DNA of 48,374 bases from Sneathiellales bacterium (GTDB taxonomy: Bacteria > Pseudomonadota > Alphaproteobacteria > JANQFL01). A model generated the notes under the pieces. That model had not been told where the DNA came from and made no database searches. It saw only the letters and a program-made list of their open reading frames with translations. This document shows, piece after piece, positions 17,304 to 24,482 of this stretch. The position numbers were made by a program, and so were the translations under genes. The stretch's first letter is position 1; each line of letters begins with the position of its first letter. The DNA lies in contig JANQFL010000058.1 of assembly GCA_028277845.1 (NCBI GenBank), forward strand, positions 1 to 48,374. The letters are read 5' to 3'.

Positions 17304-18688
17304 GCCGAACGCAGGCCCTCGGATGTCACCCAGGCCTCGGTCTCGTCGAACGCTTTGGCCGCCCGGTCGAACATGGCGTCGATTTCGCTGTTCGTCATGA
17401 TCAACGGCGGGCAGAAGGCGATGGAGTCGCCCAGCGCCCGGATGATCAGGCCGTGGTCCTCGGCCCGCTTGGCCAGATAGGCACCCACCGCCTTGGCCGG
17501 GTCGAACGATGTCTTGCTGGATTTGTCCGCCACCAGTTCGATGCCGCCGATCAGGCCGACGCCGCGGGTCTCGCCGACCAGCGGATGGTCGGCGAACGCA
17601 TGCAGGCGCTGCTGGAAGCGCGGCGCCACCGACTGCACATGACCGACGATGTTGCGCCGTTCCATGATCTCCAATGTCTTCAGGGCGATCGCGGCGCAGA
17701 CGGGATGACCTGAATAGGTATAGCCGTGGCCGAAAATACCGATCTTTTCGCTCTCCGACACCATGGCGTCGAAAATATCCTGGGATACCATCAAGCCGGA
17801 TATGGGCAGGTACGAAGAAGACAAGGCCTTGGCCACCGTCATGGTATCGGGCTGGATATTGAACGTGTCGCAGCCCCACAGATTGCCGGTCCGGCCGAAG
17901 CCGCAGATCACCTCGTCGGCACACATCAGCACGTCGTATTTCTTCAACACCGCCTGGATCTTCTCGAAATACGTGGCGGGTGGCACGATGACGCCGCCGG
18001 CACCCATGACCGGTTCGGCGATAAAGGCGGCAACCGTGTCCGGCCCTTCGTCCTGGATCATCTTGTCCAGGCTGGCGGCCAGGCGGTCGGCGAATTCCTC
18101 TTCCGACTCGCCCTCTTCGGCGAACCGGTAATGATGCGGGCAGTCGGTATGCAGGATATTGGCGATGGGCAGGTCGAAGTCGCGGTGGTTGTTGGGCAGG
18201 CCGGTCAGCGAGCCCGACGCGACCGTTACGCCGTGATAACCCTTGATGCGTGAAATGATCTTCTTCTTGTCCGGCTTGCCCCGGGCGTTGTTGTAGTACC
18301 AGATCAGCTTGACCAGGGTGTCGTTGGATTCGGAGCCGGAATTGGCCAGCAGGACCCGCGACATGGCGTCCGGGGCCATGGACAGCAGTTTTTCCGACAG
18401 GTCGATCAGAGGGCCGGTCGATTTGCCGGCAAACGCATGATAATAGGGCAGTTTGCGCAACTGTTCGGTCGCCGCCTCGACCAGTTCCTCGTCGCCGAAA
18501 CCGAGCGCGGTGCTCCACAGTCCGGCCAGGCCCTCGATATATTCCTTGCCGCTGTCGTCGTAGACGTAAACACCCTTGCCCTGTTCCAGGATCAGCGGAC
18601 CCTGCGTCAGGTGGGCCGACAGATTGGTGTAGGGGTGGATCACGTTGGCGATGTCGCGGCTCGCCGGCGAGTTTCCTAAGTCTGACAT
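17300..18688 (-). CDS. class III (omega) aminotransferase, PLP-dependent
   Basis: A 462-residue fold-type I PLP enzyme of the aminotransferase class III family (putrescine/taurine/omega-amino acid:pyruvate type). It has an SGSESNDT phosphate-binding block near 120, CADEVICGFGRTGNLWG containing the PLP-ring Asp, and the Schiff-base Lys in TVAKALSSSYLPISG. The C-terminal domain has GIELVADK and IRALGDSIAFCPPL. The exact amine donor cannot be read from sequence. It is upstream of and overlaps the GNAT gene by 4 nt. The opposite-strand hydrolase gene starts 133 bp away, so a divergent promoter region lies between. Confidence 0.93.
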   Translation of the reverse strand: MSDLGNSPASRDIANVIHPYTNLSAHLTQGPLILEQGKGVYVYDDSGKEYIEGLAGLWSTALGFGDEELVEAATEQLRKLPYYHAFAGKSTGPLIDLSEKLLSMAPDAMSRVLLANSGSESNDTLVKLIWYYNNARGKPDKKKIISRIKGYHGVTVASGSLTGLPNNHRDFDLPIANILHTDCPHHYRFAEEGESEEEFADRLAASLDKMIQDEGPDTVAAFIAEPVMGAGGVIVPPATYFEKIQAVLKKYDVLMCADEVICGFGRTGNLWGCDTFNIQPDTMTVAKALSSSYLPISGLMVSQDIFDAMVSESEKIGIFGHGYTYSGHPVCAAIALKTLEIMERRNIVGHVQSVAPRFQQRLHAFADHPLVGETRGVGLIGGIELVADKSSKTSFDPAKAVGAYLAKRAEDHGLIIRALGDSIAFCPPLIMTNSEIDAMFDRAAKAFDETEAWVTSEGLRSA

Positions 18689-18821
18689 GGGTCGAACCCT
18701 TTCAAGCGCTGGTGTTGCCGTCTACTTACGGTCGCCGAGGGGCGGAGTCAAAACCAAGTTCCGCACATCGGCGTGTTTTCTGCAATAATCGCGCAGCGGT
18801 CACAACGTACAGGGAGACGGA

Positions 18822-19754
18822 ATGAAATCGGAGTCGTTTTCGTTCACGGGCACCGACAATTTGCAGGTCCACACTTACGTCTGGCGTCCGGCGGTGCGGA
18901 GCACCAAGGGTATTGTCCAGATTGCCCATGGCATGTCCGAACATGCCGGGCGATACGCGCCGATCGCCGAAACACTGACGGCCAACGGGTTTGCCGTCTA
19001 CGCCAACGACCACCGCGGTCACGGCCGCACGGCGCCGACGCCCGACGATTTGGGCCACCTGGCCGATGAAGACGGATGGACCAAGGCCGTATCCGATCTG
19101 CACAGCTTGAACCGCGCCATCGTGGAGCGGGAAGGGGACAAGCCCATCGTGTTGCTCGGACACTCCATGGGCAGTTTCATGACCCAGCGGTATCTGTACA
19201 CCTATGGCGAGACCATTGCCGGCGCGGCCCTGTCGGCTTCGGCCAAGACCAACGAGATCCTGCGCAAGGCCGCCGCCATGGTGGCGCGGTTGGAACGCCT
19301 GCGTATCGGCAGGCGCGGCCGCAGCGGCTTCATTCACACCCTGTCTTTCGGCGCCTTCAACAAACCCTACCGGCCGCCACGGACGGACTTCGACTGGTTG
19401 TCGCGCGATCCGGGCGAGGTCGACAAGTATCTGGCCGATCCGCTGTGCGGGTTTGTCTGCACGGCTCAGACATGGGTCGATTTCCTTGATGGATTGGGCG
19501 ACAACGGCCGCCCGGAAAACCTGGCCCGCATAGACACGGACAAGCCTCTCTATATTTTTTCCGGCTCGGAGGATCCGGTCAGCAACCGCACCAAGGACTT
19601 GAGGCCGCTGATCGACCAGTACCGCGGGCTGGGCATGAGGAACGTAACGGAGCGAATCTATCCCGGCGGGCGGCACGAAATCATGAACGAAAGCAACCGG
19701 GACGAAGTTCTGGCCGACCTGGTGGCCTGGCTGGAGTCAAAAACGGATACCTAA
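18822..19754 (+). CDS. alpha/beta hydrolase, monoacylglycerol lipase/lysophospholipase-like
   Basis: A 310-residue serine hydrolase of the PldB/MGL type. It has the oxyanion HGMSEHAGRYAPIA block near 32, YANDHRGHGRT, the nucleophile elbow GHSMGS at about 111, an acid in IFSGSEDPV, and the catalytic His in GGRHEIMNESN. No signal peptide is present, so it is probably cytoplasmic. A GGGAGACGGA ribosome site precedes the ATG. It converges on the PEP-CTERM gene with a 4-bp overlap of stop codons. Confidence 0.92.
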   Translation: MKSESFSFTGTDNLQVHTYVWRPAVRSTKGIVQIAHGMSEHAGRYAPIAETLTANGFAVYANDHRGHGRTAPTPDDLGHLADEDGWTKAVSDLHSLNRAIVEREGDKPIVLLGHSMGSFMTQRYLYTYGETIAGAALSASAKTNEILRKAAAMVARLERLRIGRRGRSGFIHTLSFGAFNKPYRPPRTDFDWLSRDPGEVDKYLADPLCGFVCTAQTWVDFLDGLGDNGRPENLARIDTDKPLYIFSGSEDPVSNRTKDLRPLIDQYRGLGMRNVTERIYPGGRHEIMNESNRDEVLADLVAWLESKTDT

Positions 19755-20746
19755 CCGTCTGCCTCGCGGTGCGGGACATTTCGGTTTGCGCAGTGGGTCC
19801 GCCTCCGCGCAAGACCCAATCCGGCGAGGCTCAGGGCGAACAAGGCGAAAGTGGCCGGTTCCGGGACCTGCACAGGGGCATTGGCCAGGTTTCGGGTGTT
19901 GGGGAACTGGCCCGACGCGGAGTAGGTCGTTGTTTCCTGCGGTCCCTGGTAGGAGAACGTTGCGGTGCTGAAGAAGTCGGCGGTCGAGGTGCCCAGCAAG
20001 GAGGCGGCGGTGTCCGTGTACAAGCCGGCCGTCCAATCGAAGTCGCCGTCGGGCATGAAGGAAAACTCGAGCGTACCCGGCACGGCAAAGGGGATCTGGA
20101 ACGATTCGACGTCGCCGGCCAGACTGTAGTTCTGGGAGGTGATGGTGTTGCCGGCCAGGTCGGTCGGAAATACGCCGCCGTTGATAAGCCACTGGGCATA
20201 GGAATCAAGGGTGCCGGGTTTGTAGATGGAGATGAAGAATCCGACATTGGCGCGGTCGTTGACGCCTCCACCCGCCGATGCAACACCCGAAAGATCGATG
20301 GAGAACGTCACCTCCGTGCTGCTGGTCCATTGGAACGCCGAACCGTTGTTCGAGAATGTCCGGAAGCTGTCACCGAAATCCGCCCGCGCGAATCCGTAGC
20401 CGTTGGTGTCAAAAGGGCCCGTGTTCTGCAGGGATGTGGACGTGGCCTGCGCCTTGAGTGTCCCGCCCGACAACGAGGACTCGGCCTGGGCCGATCCCGA
20501 GCCTTTGGCGCCGGTGTAGGTCAGGTCGCCACTGGCCGTGCCGCCCGATGTGTCGCTGTCCCCTTGAACGTATGTCGGATTCTCGTTGACGAAAATCTCC
20601 GTGAAGACGTCTACGTCGGAATCGTAAGCGAGAACCCGCGTGCTGCTGAAGTGGGTAATCGGGTCGGCGAGGGCCGGTGTGGCAACCAACGGCACCAGCG
20701 GCAACGACCACAGTGTGAGTGTGCGTACAACGTTGAAGGCCTTCAT
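19751..20746 (-). CDS. PEP-CTERM sorting-domain exported protein
   Basis: A 331-residue secreted protein: Sec signal peptide at 1-27 (cleavage near ALADP), a Ser/Thr/Gly-rich beta-type body, and a C-terminal PEP-CTERM tripartite signal (VPEPATFALFALSLAGLGLARRR) at about 296-318. An exosortase would process it for surface or exopolysaccharide association. About 15 residues follow the Arg cluster, a little more than usual. It is a single gene behind a consensus sigma-54 promoter, the known mode of control of PEP-CTERM genes (PrsK/PrsR with RpoN). The ligand or matrix role of the body domain is unknown. Confidence 0.93.
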   Translation of the reverse strand: MKAFNVVRTLTLWSLPLVPLVATPALADPITHFSSTRVLAYDSDVDVFTEIFVNENPTYVQGDSDTSGGTASGDLTYTGAKGSGSAQAESSLSGGTLKAQATSTSLQNTGPFDTNGYGFARADFGDSFRTFSNNGSAFQWTSSTEVTFSIDLSGVASAGGGVNDRANVGFFISIYKPGTLDSYAQWLINGGVFPTDLAGNTITSQNYSLAGDVESFQIPFAVPGTLEFSFMPDGDFDWTAGLYTDTAASLLGTSTADFFSTATFSYQGPQETTTYSASGQFPNTRNLANAPVQVPEPATFALFALSLAGLGLARRRTHCANRNVPHREADG

Positions 20747-20801
20747 GAGATCGGTTTCCTTTAAGCACGGCTTCGTACAGGCGGTTGATGCGCAGCTATA
20801 C

Positions 20802-20816
20802 GCAAGGCTCGTGCCA
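20802..20816 (-). promoter_or_regulatory. consensus sigma-54 (-24/-12) promoter of the PEP-CTERM gene
   Basis: Minus-strand TGGCAC-GAGCC-TTGC exactly matches the sigma-54 consensus TGGCAC-N5-TTGC, including the CACG extension. It ends about 55 nt before the ATG, giving a predicted 5' leader near 45 nt. PEP-CTERM genes in other bacteria are known RpoN/PrsR targets. An inverted repeat about 65 bp further upstream could be the activator site. Confidence 0.85.
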
Positions 20817-20880
20817 GTCGCTGTTCGCGAGAAATATCAATCGGTTGCTTGTGTTGCAGACCTTCGTGCGCGAGTCGTGT

Positions 20881-20904
20881 GTAAAGTATCTCGACACACT
20901 TTAC
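20881..20904. promoter_or_regulatory. inverted repeat upstream of the sigma-54 promoter (candidate activator site)
   Basis: GTAAAGT, 10-nt spacer, ACTTTAC. Its centre lies about 75-80 bp upstream of the -24 element, the normal distance for an enhancer-binding protein of the NtrC class such as PrsR. Recognition by PrsR is inference. Confidence 0.45.
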
Positions 20905-21002
20905 TTGGGATATTCCAACCGAAATCGGTTTCCGCCTCTAAATAAACTTTTGCTTCAAAGACTTAGAGGGTGTTATCGAAATCTATGACATGTAAGGGCC
21001 GG

Positions 21003-21055
21003 CGACACCCCCAATTGAGGGGGTACTTAGCCCGTATCGGGTGTCGTTTTATTTG
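21003..21055 (+). terminator. structured element with terminator-like tail
   Basis: Outer stem CGACACCC (21003-21010) pairs with GGGTGTCG (21039-21046), enclosing a CCC-AATTGA-GGG hairpin, and is followed by TTTTATTTGTTTT. This could be an intrinsic terminator or a structured RNA. No plus-strand gene is recognisable upstream. The wider gap 20747-21528 holds the sigma-54 promoter, this element, the iron box and the terminator at 21384; I see no protein gene there. Confidence 0.45.
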
Positions 21056-21266
21056 TTTTGACGCCCGTTTTATCTCGATAACCACAAATATTCATTTGTG
21101 TAAGGCTTTGGCGGCAACGGATCAATTTATGGCCCGTCGGCTGCCATGATTTTTTGATCCACCGAACCCGAAACGATGCCCGGCCGACTTGACGGGCTGG
21201 CTCGAATCCAATTTCTCTAATGATATCAGCAAGTTATTTCTTTTGTGGCGGCCATTAGCAATTTTT

Positions 21267-21295
21267 TTGCAATTAAGAATGATTATTAGTTGCAA
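21267..21295. promoter_or_regulatory. Fur-like iron box 1
   Basis: A 29-bp dyad with TTGCAA at both ends and AAT-G-ATT at the centre. Its core of 16 bases (GCAATTAAGAATGATT) recurs in reverse orientation at the second box before bfd. The AATNATT centre fits Fur-family boxes. It lies about 235 bp before the first gene of the unknown operon and just before the candidate RNA. Confidence 0.65.
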
Positions 21296-21416
21296 ACGAA
21301 TCGCGAGCCCGCTAAGGTTGCCTTGCGTCGGGACGGAGCGGCTCTAGCCGGCTCTGTTCAGGCCCTCCTGATCGCGGGACTCACCCCGCCCCGGCGACGG
21401 GGCGGGGCTTTTTTTC
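21296..21416 (+). ncRNA. candidate iron-regulated small RNA or operon leader
   Basis: About 120 nt between the iron box and a strong intrinsic terminator, with no ORF. It contains a stem-loop at about 21336-21356 (GAGCGGCT with AGCCGGCTC), an apparently unpaired CCCTCCT (21363-21369) complementary to a ribosome-binding site, then the terminator hairpin. This layout (regulator box, short structured RNA with an anti-Shine-Dalgarno-like loop, terminator) matches bacterial small RNAs. A terminator-controlled leader of the downstream operon is the alternative. The transcription start is not defined. Confidence 0.45.
21384..21415 (+). terminator. strong rho-independent terminator
   Basis: Perfect 10-bp stem CCCCGCCCCG / CGGGGCGGGG with a GCGA tetraloop, followed by C and seven T residues. 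It lies 114 bp upstream of the start of the next gene, so it ends an upstream transcript or attenuates the operon. Confidence 0.9.
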
Positions 21417-21528
21417 CGGACCGGCGAACGGGACGGTACAAGGCGCGATCGGGCCAATGAGTCCGGGCCAATTCTCTTGGCGGTTTCGGGCCGAAACAAA
21501 ACGTCGTTGCACTTTGAAGGAAGAAAAC

Positions 21529-22038
21529 GTGACAGCAGGACCGAATAGCGAAGACACCGGATCCATGACCTGGGAAGACCTTTGCCGGCGCGATCAACTG
21601 CTGCTTTGGGGCATGCGGACTTGGGTGCGTCACGTCAAATCCGGCGTGTGTCCTCATGCCGCGTTGGTCGAGGGGTTGCTGCCCTTTGGTTTGGAAGACG
21701 CCATCGATCCGCTCGATACGTTTCTGACAACGGTCGCCGACTATGCGCAAGGCAAGATCGACGTGCGCTGCCCCCAATGCCAGAAGGTCAGCGCCGATGA
21801 AAACACGCTGATCCGTTTCGTCAACGGTTGCCGGTCGTCCGGACGGTCGTTTTCCACGGACGGCATGGCCGGGCTCGTTCACGCCCGCGGTATGACCGAG
21901 TGCCTGCGCACCGCGTTCCTTCTGGCTGTCGCATCCATCTATCCGAGTAGCTCGCAAAAGGCCGGTCAATTCGAACCGGATGCGGCGTTCGGGCACGACG
22001 AGCACTATCCCTTTTCACAGTCCCAATCCGTGCACTGA
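21529..22038 (+). CDS. unknown protein, first gene of iron-box operon
   Basis: About 169 residues from a GTG with a GAAGGAAG ribosome site 6-8 nt upstream; an internal Met at residue 13 is an alternative. I do not recognise the family. It is soluble, with Cys at 19 and 41 (GVCPHAAL) and a CPQC pair at 81-84 that could bind metal or an Fe-S cluster. It ends in a His/Ser/Gln-rich tail. Its stop overlaps the next start by one base (TGATG). It lies downstream of a Fur-like box and upstream of bfd and bacterioferritin genes, so a role in iron handling is likely but unproven. Confidence 0.7.
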   Translation: MTAGPNSEDTGSMTWEDLCRRDQLLLWGMRTWVRHVKSGVCPHAALVEGLLPFGLEDAIDPLDTFLTTVADYAQGKIDVRCPQCQKVSADENTLIRFVNGCRSSGRSFSTDGMAGLVHARGMTECLRTAFLLAVASIYPSSSQKAGQFEPDAAFGHDEHYPFSQSQSVH

Positions 22039-22613
22039 TGGCCATGCAGAGATTTTCAACCACGCGCGATCAATTGGAACCGAATTCGGTCATTCGTTAT
22101 CTGCGTCCGAAACGCGTGCACTTCGGTTTGTGCGACCTGATGCCGCGTGAGCGGACAGTGGTGTCGGCAATACGGCATGCCTACCACGCGGCCGTCGGCG
22201 GCGGACAGGCGACCGAAGGTATCGAAACGGCCTTGGCGGACGAGCAGTTGGAAGCCACGGCGCCCACGTTCCTGTGGATGGCCATGGGTCTGGCCAAAAG
22301 CCGGACCCACCTGAAGCGTGGATTGGATATCCGCTCGGTCAAATCGCCGATCCTCGGCGTCGACGAACTGTCGTTGCTGAATGCGATTGCCGCCATGCAG
22401 GACGGCCAGGCCATGCTGGCGAGCGCTGTGATCGCCGAGACCCTGCCGCCCTACCACCGGCGGCACTTTGCCGCTTTGCGGGCTCTATCCCGGCAATTGT
22501 CCCTGGCCGGCTGCATCCTGAACGGAACCGGTCTGCAGGCCAACGACGCGACGATCGCCAAGGGGCCGTGGCAGGAGATGCCGGTGCAAGTGTCGGGAAA
22601 GAGGAAACAATGA
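22038..22613 (+). CDS. unknown protein, second gene of iron-box operon
   Basis: 191 residues with no recognised domain, no signal peptide and a mostly helical look. It has two His-containing motifs (AIRHAYHAAVGGG near 48 and YHRRHFAALR near 144) and a few isolated Cys. Starts overlap at both ends: one base with the gene before and ATGA with the gene after. The three are therefore a translationally coupled unit. The lack of any recognised homologue makes it a good candidate for an uncharacterised iron-associated protein. Confidence 0.7.
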   Translation: MAMQRFSTTRDQLEPNSVIRYLRPKRVHFGLCDLMPRERTVVSAIRHAYHAAVGGGQATEGIETALADEQLEATAPTFLWMAMGLAKSRTHLKRGLDIRSVKSPILGVDELSLLNAIAAMQDGQAMLASAVIAETLPPYHRRHFAALRALSRQLSLAGCILNGTGLQANDATIAKGPWQEMPVQVSGKRKQ

Positions 22614-22801
22614 CATCCCTGGTTGCCCCGTTGGGGTCCGATTGCGTGCAATCCGCCGAGGATATGTGCGGGTCGGCGCGATGCTTCGAGCCGGTTGCCA
22701 AGATCTGTCCGGTGCGTCGCGGGCAGGCGACTCCGGATGAGTGCCGGTGCCCCATTTCCGGGCTTCGTGCATTGCTTCATTGGATACAAGGCGGGACGTA
22801 A
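22610..22801 (+). CDS. small cysteine-rich protein, third gene of iron-box operon
   Basis: 63 residues with six Cys (12, 20, 25, 33, 45, 47), the last two as CRC; such density suggests metal or Fe-S binding. A GAAAGAGGAAAC ribosome site precedes the ATG, which overlaps the previous stop as ATGA. No family is recognised and no signal peptide is seen. It is immediately followed by the second Fur-like box and bfd, so it may be a small redox or metal-transfer partner. That role is inference. Confidence 0.65.
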   Translation: MTSLVAPLGSDCVQSAEDMCGSARCFEPVAKICPVRRGQATPDECRCPISGLRALLHWIQGGT

Positions 22802-22854
22802 TCAACCATCAGTTGATGCCGGGTGGTACAAACTGTCGCACCCCCGCCATTTGA

Positions 22855-22875
22855 AATTGACAATCATTCTTAATT
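22855..22875. promoter_or_regulatory. Fur-like iron box 2, upstream of bfd
   Basis: Symmetric AATT-N3-AATCATT-N3-AATT, sharing 16 bases with box 1 on the opposite strand. It sits 38-58 bp before the bfd start codon, where a repressor would cover the promoter. Confidence 0.65.
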
Positions 22876-22912
22876 GCGCAAAATGTTACGCGAGTATCTG
22901 AAGGAGCCCAGT

Positions 22913-23113
22913 GTGTTTGTTTGTATTTGCAATGGCTTACGGGAACGGGACGTGCGCGAAGCGTCGCAGGGCGTGCGCTCCGTGAAGGAATTGTATTGCC
23001 GGTTGGGCGTCGACGTGCAATGTGGCCAATGTACCCGTTTCGCCAAGGAAATCATGAACGAAACACGCAATGGGCCGTCTCCGGACACGGCTATCGTCGG
23101 CGCCGTTGCTTAA
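22913..23113 (+). CDS. bfd: bacterioferritin-associated ferredoxin
   Basis: A 66-residue [2Fe-2S] protein that binds bacterioferritin and passes electrons to its haem to release stored iron. Cluster ligands are C4 and C6 (VCICNGL) and C37/C40 (CGQC), the Bfd pattern. The GTG start is set by an AAGGAG ribosome site 6 nt upstream; the longer frame from 22874 would add a non-family N-terminus. In low iron Bfd is normally induced by loss of Fur repression, which fits the dyad just upstream. The bfr genes lie nearby on the other strand. Confidence 0.93.
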   Translation: MFVCICNGLRERDVREASQGVRSVKELYCRLGVDVQCGQCTRFAKEIMNETRNGPSPDTAIVGAVA

Positions 23114-23141
23114 GGCCGTTTAACGGCAGGGGGTTCTCGCC

Positions 23142-23318
23142 ATGATGATATGGCGCAGCAACAACAAGAAGGCCGCGGGCACGGTGTTCAGCCTGTTTAT
23201 CGGCAAACTGACCGGCCGGTCAAAAACTCGACCCACAAGCAAAACGGCGCGGCCGGATCAGAAACCGGCCGAGCGGCAATCCATCGAAAAGCCCGATAGC
23301 GTTTCTTTAGCCCGCTGA
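23142..23318 (+). CDS. small basic protein of unknown function
   Basis: A 58-residue ORF starting MMIWRSNNKKAAG, with GGCAGGGGG as a possible ribosome site before it. It is Lys/Arg-rich with a short hydrophobic stretch (TVFSLFIGKL). HemP, a common small partner in iron loci, was considered, but its conserved C-terminal block is absent. It starts 28 nt after bfd and could be co-transcribed. It is plausible but not certain as a gene. Confidence 0.45.
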   Translation: MMIWRSNNKKAAGTVFSLFIGKLTGRSKTRPTSKTARPDQKPAERQSIEKPDSVSLAR

Positions 23319-23355
23319 CGTATTGGCGCTGTCGCGCAGGCTTCGTGACACCGGA

Positions 23356-23826
23356 TTAACTGGCCTGTGACTGCAGATAATTCTCCAAACCCATGGCGTC
23401 GATCAGCTTGAGCTGTTTTTCCAGCCAATAGGTGTGATCCATTTCGGTGTCTTCCAGCAGGCCGGTCAATATATGACGGCTTTCGTAGTCGCTGGCCGCT
23501 TCGCAAATCCCAATGGCCGTTTTCAACGCTTTCACGACGGACAGCTCCAATTTCAGATCGTTCTTCAGTATGGCCGGCACCGTCTTGCCGACGCTCAGGG
23601 CCTTGCGCCCGCCGACCTTGGGGGTGCCTTCCAGGAACAGAATGCGCTGGATGAGTTTCTTGGCGTGATCCAGTTCCTCTTCCATCTCGTGATGGATATG
23701 CTCCTGCAGTTCGCCGAAACCCCAGTCGGCGCACATTTCGCTGTGGATGAAGTACTGGTCGACAGCGGTCAGTTCCATGGCGAGCAAGCCGTTCAACTGG
23801 GCGATGACTTTCGCGTTCCCCTTCAT
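23356..23826 (-). CDS. bfr: bacterioferritin, haem-ligand-less subunit
   Basis: A 156-residue ferritin-like subunit for iron oxidation and storage in a 24-mer. Ferroxidase residues are all present: E18, E51, H54, E94 and an E128-x-x-H131 pair (shifted by one relative to E. coli). The haem-ligand Met52 is replaced by Leu in EEELDHA. It should therefore not bind haem by itself and may form mixed shells with the neighbouring Bfr. A GGAGAGCACG ribosome site precedes the ATG. It is 54 bp downstream of the other bfr gene. Confidence 0.95.
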   Translation of the reverse strand: MKGNAKVIAQLNGLLAMELTAVDQYFIHSEMCADWGFGELQEHIHHEMEEELDHAKKLIQRILFLEGTPKVGGRKALSVGKTVPAILKNDLKLELSVVKALKTAIGICEAASDYESRHILTGLLEDTEMDHTYWLEKQLKLIDAMGLENYLQSQAS

Positions 23827-23880
23827 CGTGCTCTCCTGTAATCAATCGTTTTGTATGGCTGTTACGGTGTCTCGTGGGCG

Positions 23881-24348
23881 TCAGGAGCTCTGCATCTGAA
23901 TGTAGTTCTCGATGCCCATCTTCTTGATCAGACCCTGTTGGGTCTCGATCCAGTCGACATGCTCTTCCTCGCTGCCGAGGATTTCCCGGAACAGATGCCG
24001 GCTGACGAAATCGGATTTCCTCTCGCACTCGGCGATGGCCTTGAGCAGGTCCTTGTGCGCCGCTTTTTCCATGCGAAGATCGCAGGCGAGAATTTCCTCG
24101 ACGGATTCGCCGATCATCAACCGGCCAAGATCCTGCAGATTGGGCAGACCTTCGAGGAACAGGATGCGTTCGATGAGATCGTCGGCATGTTTCATCTCAT
24201 CGATCGATTCCTTGTATTCCTTCTCGGCCATTTCTGAGATGCCCCAATCCTTGAGCATGCGGGAATGCAGGAAATACTGGTTGATCGCCGTCAGTTCGTT
24301 CTTCAGCACCGTGTTGAGGTGCTTGATGATCGCGGCATCCCCTTTCAT
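23881..24348 (-). CDS. bfr: bacterioferritin, haem-binding subunit
   Basis: A 155-residue bacterioferritin close to the E. coli type. The ferroxidase set E18, E51, H54, E94, E127, H130 and the haem axial ligand Met52 (SIDEMKHAD) are intact. The [13 protein letters not shown] block is conserved. It is the first gene of the two-bfr unit, with an AAGGAGAACATT ribosome site. The pair suggests a heteropolymer in which this subunit brings the haem that receives electrons from Bfd. The 24349-24482 upstream region is AT-rich and must hold the promoter; no clear dyad was found. Confidence 0.96.
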   Translation of the reverse strand: MKGDAAIIKHLNTVLKNELTAINQYFLHSRMLKDWGISEMAEKEYKESIDEMKHADDLIERILFLEGLPNLQDLGRLMIGESVEEILACDLRMEKAAHKDLLKAIAECERKSDFVSRHLFREILGSEEEHVDWIETQQGLIKKMGIENYIQMQSS

Positions 24349-24482
24349 CTAATGTTCTCCTTGTTGCGAATAGTTACTAATTGCATTATTACTTGGCCTG
24401 TATATGCCCATACTTAAGGCGCGATTGTTCATTCCAATCTATTACACTTGCTTGTTAAGTAAAGAGCTTGGATGCGCCCAGG

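Noticed and set aside
23142-23318. HemP identity for the small ORF after bfd
   Set aside because: The conserved HemP C-terminal region (HxG..YxLRxT-type) is absent.
24349-24482. Third Fur box upstream of the bfr pair
   Set aside because: AT-rich with TTGC motifs, but they are in the same orientation and do not form a dyad like the other two boxes.
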